A stretch of 12,042 nt of DNA from an uncultured Burkholderiaceae bacterium (GTDB taxonomy: Bacteria; Pseudomonadota; Gammaproteobacteria; Burkholderiales; Burkholderiaceae). The stretch is taken from positions 1 through 12,042 of the forward strand of contig CALMPB010000196.1 of the NCBI GenBank assembly GCA_937871985.1, given 5' to 3'. Below are positions 6,340 through 11,771 of this stretch, piece after piece. The translations under genes and the position numbers were made by a program. Position 1 is the stretch's first letter, and the number at the start of each line of letters is the position of its first letter. The notes beneath the pieces were generated by a model that was not told the DNA's origin, searched no databases, and saw nothing but the letters and a program-made list of their open reading frames with translations.

Positions 6340-7314
6340 ATGGATCTGCGCACCAGTCCGCCAGCCGACGAATCGGGTCATGCCATTGTCGATTTTCTCG
6401 ACGAGCATCGACTGCCGCACAGCCCCGAGAATTACGGCTTCGCTCACACCTATTTCGAAGGTGCTGACGAGGCCCATTTCATGGCCGTCGCCAATCTGAT
6501 CGACGGCGGTTATCGCCTCCGACAGGAAGACGTGCGAGCAATTTCGGCACCAGCGGATCTCCATGGCACCGCGACGACGATCGGTGAGCTTTCCACGGAG
6601 GTCATGCACATCATCGGGGCAACCGCCCAGGAAGCCAATGCCTTCGTCAAATCGCTCACGCTCACCGCGGCCGAACTGGTCTCGACAGACGGCAACATTC
6701 ACAGCGCGGTCGCTCGGATGACTGCCCAGGCCGAGCGCGCCGAAGAGCGGTTGAAGCAGCTGAGCCTTCAGACGGCGCTAGTCCGCGAGCGCCTACGCTC
6801 GCTGGGCGTCGATACCGACATCGATCCTGCTACCTCGCTCCTCAACCGCATCGCGATCGACTCGGTGCTCACCGCCGCACTCGGGCGGGAAGGCCCTACC
6901 CTTCTTGCGCTGGTTGCGCTCGATCAGGTCACCTCGATCGGGGCGGCTCATGGGATCGGCGTCGTCGAGCGGGTCCTGCGCGCGCTGGGCCAGACATTGC
7001 GGGATCATTGCATGCCGCACCGGGTCGGCCGCTGGGAGGCAAAGCGGATCGCCATCGTGTTCGACAACTGCGACCCCGAAGCCGCCCGCGATATGCTGAA
7101 CGCAGCCCGCAAGGCATTCTCGAGGCGAAAGCTGCAGCGCGTCGAGAATGAGACGCCGATCGGCGAGGTGACATGCTCGGCGGGTCTCGTACTCGCCCCC
7201 AACGCTGTCTCCGAGGATCTGATTGCAGACGCAGCCGATGCGCTGGCACGGGCTTCGAATGGCTTGGGCAACCGGGTTATTCTTGAGCAGCCAGCTGCGC
7301 GCCCATTCCCGTGA
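6340..7314 (+). CDS. Degenerate GGDEF-domain protein, probably not catalytic
   Basis: A 324-residue protein. The N-terminal part (about 10-155) is helical and cytoplasmic, with no transmembrane helix and a likely coiled coil at about 120-155. The C-terminal part (about 160-315) has the skeleton of a diguanylate cyclase domain: DPATSLLNRIAIDSVL (162-177), matching the usual DPLTGLPNRRAFD entry; LLALVALDQVTSIGAAHG (188-205); VLRALGQTLRD; and GEVTCSAGLV (275-284). The signature loop that should read GG(D/E)EF is EAKRI at 233-237 (GRW-EAKRI-AIVF), and the guanine-contacting Asn of the FKxIN motif is Gly201. Cyclic di-GMP synthesis is therefore unlikely; nucleotide sensing or protein binding is more plausible. 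It follows the CopG-like gene by 9 bp, and its promoter is presumably shared. Confidence 0.8.
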   Translation: MDLRTSPPADESGHAIVDFLDEHRLPHSPENYGFAHTYFEGADEAHFMAVANLIDGGYRLRQEDVRAISAPADLHGTATTIGELSTEVMHIIGATAQEANAFVKSLTLTAAELVSTDGNIHSAVARMTAQAERAEERLKQLSLQTALVRERLRSLGVDTDIDPATSLLNRIAIDSVLTAALGREGPTLLALVALDQVTSIGAAHGIGVVERVLRALGQTLRDHCMPHRVGRWEAKRIAIVFDNCDPEAARDMLNAARKAFSRRKLQRVENETPIGEVTCSAGLVLAPNAVSEDLIADAADALARASNGLGNRVILEQPAARPFP

Positions 7315-7339
7315 TACGCCGCACGCGTCGGCACCGCAG

Positions 7340-7888
7340 CTATCGCGCGGGAAAATGCCTGTAAAAGGTCGAGATCGAGACGCCGATCGCGCGCGCGATC
7401 TCGCGCGACGACATCTCCGTCTTGAGCAGCTTGGTGGCCGCGTTCCGGCGCTCTTCGGTCATCATCGTCTTTCGCCCGCCGAACCGGCCCTTGCGCCGTG
7501 CGACGGCCAGCGCAGCAGTGGTCCGCTCGCGGACCAGCTCGCGTTCCATCTGGGCCATCGCCGCCAGGATGTTGAAGACGAGCCGCCCCGCCGTTCCCGA
7601 AGTGTCGATTCCATCGGTGATCGAACGCAGCCCGATCCCCTTCTCGTCGAGGTCGGCCGACAAATCGACCAGCCCCTTCATGGTGCGGCCGAGGCGGTCC
7701 AGCTTCCACACGACCAGCACGTCACCCGATCGCGCATAGGCAATCGCTTCGGCGAGGCCAGGACGATTCACTTTCGCGCCGCTGGCCTTGTCGGAATAGA
7801 GCCGCTCGCAGCCGGCTTGCTTCAATGCCTCGATCTGGGGCGTCAGATCCTGGTCGGCCGTCGACACCCGCGCATAACCGATCAACAT
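7340..7888 (-). CDS. tnpR: Serine resolvase/invertase (Tn3 resolvase family)
   Basis: A 182-residue small serine recombinase. The catalytic domain begins MLIGYARVSTADQD with the nucleophile Ser9; the active-site arginines are in WKLDRLGRT (Arg65, Arg68) and the GRLVFNILAAMAQMERELVRERT segment (101-123) forms the dimer helix. A C-terminal HTH (about 158-180, SSREIARAIGVSISTFYRHF) would bind res half-sites. Length is normal for TnpR/Pin-type enzymes and no residue essential to the family appears lost. It is convergent with the GGDEF-like gene (25 bp apart). No transposase tnpA accompanies it, so it is either a transposon remnant or a plasmid multimer-resolution enzyme. The symbol is by family; a Pin-like invertase is not excluded. 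Confidence 0.92.
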   Translation of the reverse strand: MLIGYARVSTADQDLTPQIEALKQAGCERLYSDKASGAKVNRPGLAEAIAYARSGDVLVVWKLDRLGRTMKGLVDLSADLDEKGIGLRSITDGIDTSGTAGRLVFNILAAMAQMERELVRERTTAALAVARRKGRFGGRKTMMTEERRNAATKLLKTEMSSREIARAIGVSISTFYRHFPAR

Positions 7889-8080
7889 GCAATTTTCCCG
7901 AAACTCATCGACAACGGCCCTGCCACTGAGTTACTAACGGAAATGGGTTTTGAGAAGTGCGCTTTGTTGACAACTTCCAACGGGATCGGCCGATCGCGGT
8001 CACGAGCGGCGGTATTCCCATGAGGGCGTCGCAAATCAGATGGTTCACAAGAATCTCTCCAGCGGCATTTTCCGCTCACG
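7889..8080. other. Intergenic region upstream of the resolvase (possible res site)
   Basis: About 190 bases without a gene. Read on the minus strand toward the resolvase start, TTGTCAACAAA (about 7974-7964) and TTGTCGATGAG (about 7915-7905) share a TTGTC-A core like resolvase half-sites, and TCTCAAAACCCATTTCCG (7956-7939) is reminiscent of a Tn3-family inverted-repeat end. None of these is clear enough to annotate firmly. The right part (7980-8080) shows no further signal before the first iteron. Confidence 0.25.
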
Positions 8081-8253
8081 GGATGTCATCGAAACCACAG
8101 ATCGACGGTGCCGATACCGGGTTCACCCTCCTTGAATGGGGGGGGCAGAGGACAGCTATCTGTGGTTTCGATGACATCCGCCGACGGCCTGTGTCGGATG
8201 AGCGACCCATGTCCGCAACCTTGATCAAACCGTTTGTGGTTTCGATGACATCA
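8081..8253. repeat. Upstream iteron group of repA (three copies)
   Basis: Three copies of the core GATGTCATCGAAACCACA: forward at 8082-8099, reverse at 8161-8178 and reverse at 8235-8252. All three cores are identical. The first two extend to a perfect 22-bp inverted pair (8081-8102 and 8158-8179) with 55 bp between, able to form a large hairpin or bind RepA in opposite orientation. The third covers the likely repA promoter: TTGATC (8221-8226), 17 bp, GATGAC (8244-8249). Iterons over the promoter imply autorepression by RepA, as in other iteron plasmids. Confidence 0.88.
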
Positions 8254-8290
8254 TCCGGCTTTCCGCGCTATCGACGGGAACGTGCGGCAA

Positions 8291-9220
8291 ATGGCTAAGG
8301 CTGTCGTCAAACGAATATCGTCTAGTGGTAAACGGGCTTCAGAGGTCAGCCAAAAGGGCTTGGCAGAAGCACCCCACACGCCAGTCCAGGGTGATTTGTT
8401 TTCACTGGATAGTCCCCTTCGCGGCGGTGTTCGTGGCGAGCGCTCCCTCATGGCGTATCCATTTTTCGCATTGAGTAAGAACGCCTGGAAGACCCAATTA
8501 CGATACACTGCCAACAATGTGACGATCGAAGTAAATCCCGGGCATCGGGGCGTAGCAACAATCTATGACAAAGAGGTCCTACTCTACATCGCCAGCCTTA
8601 TGGCTAGCCGTCTAGAGGAAGGAGGAGCCGTAGGTCAGGATTTCCAATTCACGGGCCATGACCTGTTCAGAGTCACTGGCACGCCCGTATCAGCCAAAGC
8701 ATATAATCGATTGTTCGAGTCACTCGAGCGCTTGCAGAGTACTCAGATCAAGACCGACATCGAGACCGGTGGTGAGGGAGTCGCAGGCTTTTTCTCGTGG
8801 GTCGAAAATGTCCAACTGAAATACTCTAAATCAAAGGACGGGACTCGCCGCCTGAAGGCCGTCAGAGTTCGCCTTTGCGATTGGCTACATCGGGCCATCA
8901 TGAAGGACCGGGACATATTGAAGTATGCACCGGCCTACTTCCAGCTAAGTCCCGTCAATCGTCGCCTCTATGAGGTAGCGTCTGCATCATGCATTGACGG
9001 CCCTGTATCACTAACGCTCGGCGATCTACGGCTACAGACTGGATATCAAAGCCCCTGCCGGAGCTTTAAGCGCCTTCTGAAAGACGCGGCCGAGCAGAAT
9101 GCCATACCGGGATTTACATTGTACGTCGAGGAACAACCAGGCGCTCGGATGCCCGTTGCCGATGATCGGATCACCATAGTGCCGGTCCCGATCAGCCAAC
9201 GCGAATCAGATGCCGCGTAG
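8291..9220 (+). CDS. repA: RPA-type plasmid replication initiator RepA
   Basis: Initiator that would bind the flanking iterons and open the origin. The 309-residue product (312 if the GTG at 8282 is used; ATG 8291 sits better behind GGGAA at 8276-8280) has a disordered basic N-terminus (1-50) and then the family-typical MAYPFFALSKNAWKT, followed by a winged-helix-rich domain with GVATIYDKEVLLYIASLMAS (87-106), FQFTGHDLFRVTGT, AYNRLFESLERLQST and YFQLSPVNRRLYEVA. These match the RPA family common on sphingomonad plasmids. Codon use is unlike the neighbours, with many cta, ata, tta, gta and gga codons and lower G+C, suggesting separate ancestry. Three iterons precede and three follow the gene. 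Confidence 0.93.
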   Translation: MAKAVVKRISSSGKRASEVSQKGLAEAPHTPVQGDLFSLDSPLRGGVRGERSLMAYPFFALSKNAWKTQLRYTANNVTIEVNPGHRGVATIYDKEVLLYIASLMASRLEEGGAVGQDFQFTGHDLFRVTGTPVSAKAYNRLFESLERLQSTQIKTDIETGGEGVAGFFSWVENVQLKYSKSKDGTRRLKAVRVRLCDWLHRAIMKDRDILKYAPAYFQLSPVNRRLYEVASASCIDGPVSLTLGDLRLQTGYQSPCRSFKRLLKDAAEQNAIPGFTLYVEEQPGARMPVADDRITIVPVPISQRESDAA

Positions 9221-9280
9221 GCGAATCATCGACGGCCAGCGAAGATCCCCACACAGAGTTTAGAACCGGATCTGAGGAAG

Positions 9281-9362
9281 GTTGTCATTGAAACCTCAGG
9301 TTTTCAGACCTCGATGTCACCGAAACCACAGATATTTCGGCTTTGATGTCATCGAAACCACA
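9281..9362. repeat. Downstream iteron array, candidate origin of replication
   Basis: Three direct copies of the iteron core: a degenerate one GTTGTCATTGAAACCTCA (9281-9298, three mismatches), GATGTCACCGAAACCACA (9313-9330, one mismatch) and an exact GATGTCATCGAAACCACA (9345-9362). Start-to-start distance is exactly 32 bp both times, about three helical turns, so RepA molecules would align on one face, the pattern of a replication origin rather than a promoter operator. An A/T-rich stretch follows (9387-9425). No clear DnaA box was found. Confidence 0.85.
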
Positions 9363-9454
9363 AACCTTCGCAGTTTCCGGCGCTCTGAAAATATCGCAGG
9401 GTATGTTCACCGATTTCTAATGATCGGCGAGATCAGGATAGCGACCGTGACCAC
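9363..9454. other. Spacer between iteron array and antisense RNA unit
   Basis: No gene or repeat is visible. The segment includes moderately A/T-rich sequence (around 9387-9425) that could serve as the unwinding element for the iteron origin or hold the sense promoter for repC. No hexamer pair good enough to annotate was found. Confidence 0.3.
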
Positions 9455-9485
9455 ATAAACGAATGCCCGGCACGAAGGCCGGGCA
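9455..9485 (-). terminator. Intrinsic terminator of the antisense RNA
   Basis: A perfect 8-bp stem TGCCCGGC/GCCGGGCA (9464-9471 with 9478-9485, 6-nt loop) is followed on the minus strand by TTCGTTTAT. The GC stem plus T-rich tail fits an intrinsic terminator read leftward. On the plus strand no T run follows, so it would stop the antisense RNA but not repC transcription. Confidence 0.6.
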
Positions 9486-9538
9486 CCCTGGAACCGATAG
9501 GTGGCAGCGTCTGCAAACGCTGACCGGTCTCCCACAAG
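9457..9538 (-). ncRNA. Candidate antisense (counter-transcribed) RNA controlling repC
   Basis: A short RNA of about 80 nt read opposite to the repC leader. It has a promoter (TTGAAC, 17 bp, TAGATG, see separate entry), an expected start near 9538, an internal stem-loop CAGCGT/ACGCTG (9505-9522, 6-nt loop) and a terminator-like stem at 9464-9485. Small antisense RNAs in the region just before repC are established copy-number and incompatibility regulators of repABC plasmids (the ctRNA of p42d is the type case). Here the whole unit sits in the 420-bp gap before repC. Ends are approximate and expression is not shown. Confidence 0.6.
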
Positions 9539-9544
9539 ACCCTC

Positions 9545-9573
9545 CATCTAGCCGATCCCGATCCCCGGTTCAA
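9545..9573 (-). promoter_or_regulatory. Promoter of the antisense RNA
   Basis: On the minus strand TTGAAC (9573-9568) and TAGATG (9550-9545) are separated by exactly 17 bp. The -35 matches 5 of 6 consensus positions and the -10 matches about 3. It points leftward, away from repC, and starts an RNA that ends at the stem at 9464-9485. Confidence 0.55.
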
Positions 9574-9615
9574 GGGAGCGCGCTTCGCGCCACGCACGAG
9601 TTTTGCCTGCTGACG

Positions 9616-9635
9616 GTCCCTCCATCCGAGGGGAC
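9616..9635 (+). promoter_or_regulatory. Hairpin sequestering the repC ribosome-binding site
   Basis: GTCCCTC (9616-9622) can pair with GAGGGGAC (9628-9635) with a single bulged G and a 5-nt loop. The right arm contains the Shine-Dalgarno sequence GAGGGG, 7 bp before ATG 9641. CCCTCCATC within the left arm and loop (9618-9626) recurs at 9540-9548, next to the antisense start, so alternative foldings of the leader are possible. This fits RNA-controlled repC expression. Confidence 0.55.
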
Positions 9636-9640
9636 GAACG

Positions 9641-10882
9641 ATGACCTACACCCAGACGGCTTTCACCGGCCGCACCGGCGCACGGCCGATTACGGCGCTC
9701 ACGCGCGAGCTGACGCGACGGATAAAAGTCGTGGATGACACTGACATCGAGGTGTCCAAGCGCGATGCCCGTAACGTCGTGAAGGCCTTGCGCGGCGCGA
9801 TCGGCGTCAGTCCCGGCGCGATCGAGACGCTGATGGACCTCATCCAGCTGACGTGGGAAGCCGATTGGACCGAAGGTCGGTTGCTCATCGTGTGGCCGAG
9901 CAACCAGCACCTCGCCGACACCGCCCGCAAATCGGTAGCCTGCATCAAGGCGCGGCTGCGTGAATTGCGTGAAGCGGGCCTCCTTCTTGCGCGTGACAGC
10001 GCGCATGGCCGCAGGAGCGGCTACAGGGATCGCGACGGCGCAATCGTGGAAGCCTATGGCCTCGACCTGTCACCTGTCCGTCTGCGCTACGCCGAACTGA
10101 AGGAGGCTGGTGACCGGCTCAACGCGCTCCATGCGCTCTTCAAGACCGGCAAGAAGGAGATCGCGCGCGTCCGCCGCCTCGTCGGTCAGGCACTGGCGCA
10201 AGCGGCCGAGATGAAGCTCGCCGGGCCGCACTGGATGCGGTTGCAGGAAACGATCGACGCGATCGCCTTCACCGCGGGACAGGCGAAGGCGATGGGCGAC
10301 AGCGATGGCTATCAGGGCGCGCTCGACCGTCTCGACACTCTTGAGGATCAGGTTGGCGAGACCGTCGATCGGTTCATGTTTCCACCAGAAAATAACCCCT
10401 CGGGGTCATCTGACGATCCCTTCATACATATACAAACCATTCCCCCTGAAGATTCCGTACATGCTGTTCGCGATTGTAGTTCCGACCCGGACCCGGAGCA
10501 GCCCAAACAGGCCGTGCTCCCTGCCTCGCCGTCGAACAGCCGGTTCAAGGTGAAGCCTTCGGATTTGAAGGAAATGTTCCCGACCGCGGCAATGTACCTC
10601 CCCTCCCCCTCGCCGGGGTGGGCCGACATTCACCACGCTGCCTCGCGGCTGCGGCACGATCTCGGTATCCGCACCGGGACCTGGGTCGAGGCGCTTGACG
10701 AGCTGGGCCGCGACGGCGCGGCGGTTGCGGTCATGATCACGGCCGAACGGTACAACCGCGACGAGATCCGGCTGACGCCGGGGGCGTATTTCGCAGGGAT
10801 GATCGCTCGCGCAAAACGCGGCGAGCTCGATCTGCCCAGGAGCCTGTGGGGGTTCAGGACCGAGCGGATGGCAGCGCATTGA
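9641..10882 (+). CDS. repC: RepC, replication initiator of the repABC/repAC type
   Basis: RepC is the initiator of repABC-class replicons, which act at an origin within their own gene. The 413-residue product has the expected two parts. The N-terminal RP-C domain (about 40-155) contains LIVWPSNQHLADTARKSVA (82-100), RLRELREAGLLLARDSAHGR (105-124) and YRDRDGAIVEAYGLDLSPVR. A Pro/Ser-rich linker follows (about 247-305). The C-terminal RepC domain (about 305-410) has GWADIHHAASRLRHDLGI, WVEALDELGRDGAAVAVMIT and RLTPGAYFAGMIARAKRGEL, matching the conserved SPGGYLRALTERARAGEF type motif. ATG 9641 follows GAGGGG by 7 bp. There is no parA/parB (repA/repB of repABC) in the window, so segregation genes must be elsewhere. 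An antisense RNA and an RBS hairpin lie upstream. Confidence 0.92.
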   Translation: MTYTQTAFTGRTGARPITALTRELTRRIKVVDDTDIEVSKRDARNVVKALRGAIGVSPGAIETLMDLIQLTWEADWTEGRLLIVWPSNQHLADTARKSVACIKARLRELREAGLLLARDSAHGRRSGYRDRDGAIVEAYGLDLSPVRLRYAELKEAGDRLNALHALFKTGKKEIARVRRLVGQALAQAAEMKLAGPHWMRLQETIDAIAFTAGQAKAMGDSDGYQGALDRLDTLEDQVGETVDRFMFPPENNPSGSSDDPFIHIQTIPPEDSVHAVRDCSSDPDPEQPKQAVLPASPSNSRFKVKPSDLKEMFPTAAMYLPSPSPGWADIHHAASRLRHDLGIRTGTWVEALDELGRDGAAVAVMITAERYNRDEIRLTPGAYFAGMIARAKRGELDLPRSLWGFRTERMAAH

Positions 10883-11000
10883 TGCAGGACCGGTCGCCAC
10901 CCTGCCCGCCGGCGCTGACCTCGACCGATGTTGGAGCGCGACCGGGTTCATCGTTATGGTGGAGTTTGCACACTTCAACCGTGACGAAGAGGAGTTCCCG

Positions 11001-11247
11001 ATGACCGAGGACAGATTACTGATCGAAGAGCTGGCTGCAAAGGGCGGCCAACCGGATTTTTTGCGCACCATCGCCGAGAACGTGCTGCAGCTGATCATGG
11101 AGGCCGACGTTGATGGCCTGATCGGCGCGGGTCGCCACGAACGCAGCAGCGAGCGCGCGACCTGGCGCAACGGCTATCGCGACCGTTCGCTGGATACCCG
11201 GGTAGGCACGCTGAACCTGAAAATCCCCAAGCTGCGTGCTGGGTCCA
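11001..11247 (+). pseudogene. IS256-family (Mutator) transposase, 5' fragment
   Basis: The N-terminal third of an IS256-family transposase: MTEDRLLIEELAAKGGQPDF, then FLRTIAENVLQLIMEADVDG, IGAGRHERSSERATWRNGYR and TLNLKIPKLRAGS (about 82 residues). Family members are roughly 400 residues and continue from KIPKLR(x)GS into the catalytic DDE domain; here the frame runs on into unrelated Arg-rich sequence (TNGKTKRQGW) to 11438. The start at ATG 11001 is preferred over an upstream in-frame ATG 10956 because the conserved N-terminus begins there and GAGGAG precedes it. GAGTTTGCACACTT (about 10963-10976) resembles ends of IS256-type elements, so the left end is probably near 10940-10976. No right end was found; the element is dead. 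Confidence 0.85.
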
Positions 11248-11484
11248 CAAACGGCAAGACCAAGCGGCAAGGTTGGACGCGCCGCTTCGCGTCGCGATGC
11301 TCCCGAGGGGAGCAAGCGTTTACCGTTGCGCTGAAATTGCCGCCTTTGTGCCCGGTGCAGCCGTTTTTGGTGCGTCATCGCGACCGTAGCGCCATGCTGA
11401 GCACCAACTTGCGATTGAAAACGCAGCCCACCTGGTAACTAATGCGCGATTCAGCGGTTAATGGACCGTCAGCATCTTGCTGCT
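11248..11484. other. Unassigned segment after the transposase fragment
   Basis: About 240 bases with no recognisable gene. The open frame through it is the read-through tail of the broken transposase. It contains a strong small hairpin TGCTCCC-gag-GGGAGCA (11298-11314) inside G+C-rich sequence with several CGCG steps; on the plus strand AGCGTTT follows, a poor terminator tail. The join with the transposase at about 11247 is probably a deletion or insertion boundary. Confidence 0.3.
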
Positions 11485-11495
11485 AGGTGGTCGGC

Positions 11496-11771
11496 ATGCC
11501 CCAAGCGACACTTCAGGCCTGGCTTTCACTCTATGCCGCGGTCGGCGTCATGGTGGCGCTGTGCGCTGTCCTCGCGATGATAAAGACCGCCTACGATTAT
11601 CGTCTGGGAACTAGGAAACTCCCAACTGCGACCGTCCTCGATAAGGTACTCGTTGCACCCCGGTTGTGGATACGTTGGCAGATCAACTATCTGCTCGGCG
11701 CGCCGGCGATCCTCGGAATTGCGATCTATTACGCGCACTACCTCGGGTTCGATACTCTTGTAGATGTGTAA
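11496..11771 (+). CDS. Small two-helix membrane protein, function unknown
   Basis: A 91-residue protein from ATG 11496, chosen because AGGTGG lies 5 bp upstream (an in-frame GTG at 11487 overlaps that site). Two hydrophobic helices are predicted, at about 9-29 (LYAAVGVMVALCAVLAMI) and 66-84 (LLGAPAILGIAIYYAHYLGF), joined by a basic loop with YDYRLGTRKLP and APRLWIRWQ. The basic loop suggests both ends face the periplasm with the loop in the cytoplasm. No family was recognised. Its last 34 bases overlap the end of the oppositely oriented lytic transglycosylase gene. Association with a nearby transfer system is possible but unproven. Confidence 0.55.
   Translation: MPQATLQAWLSLYAAVGVMVALCAVLAMIKTAYDYRLGTRKLPTATVLDKVLVAPRLWIRWQINYLLGAPAILGIAIYYAHYLGFDTLVDV

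Noticed and set aside
7223..8023. 266-codon plus-strand ORF opposite the resolvase
   Set aside because: The minus-strand resolvase has all catalytic motifs; the plus-strand frame has none and runs into the upstream intergenic region.
8081..8179. 22-bp perfect inverted repeat considered as ends of a small mobile element
   Set aside because: The same core recurs four more times around repA, so it is an iteron pair; the 55-bp interior has no coding capacity.
8081..9362. Repeats considered as a CRISPR array
   Set aside because: Only three copies per side with mixed orientation and no uniform spacers of CRISPR type; position around repA identifies them as iterons.
10406..11170. 254-codon minus-strand ORF crossing the repC end and the transposase fragment
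   Set aside because: It spans two unrelated coding regions and an intergenic gap, and reads as an Arg/Pro-rich shadow of both.
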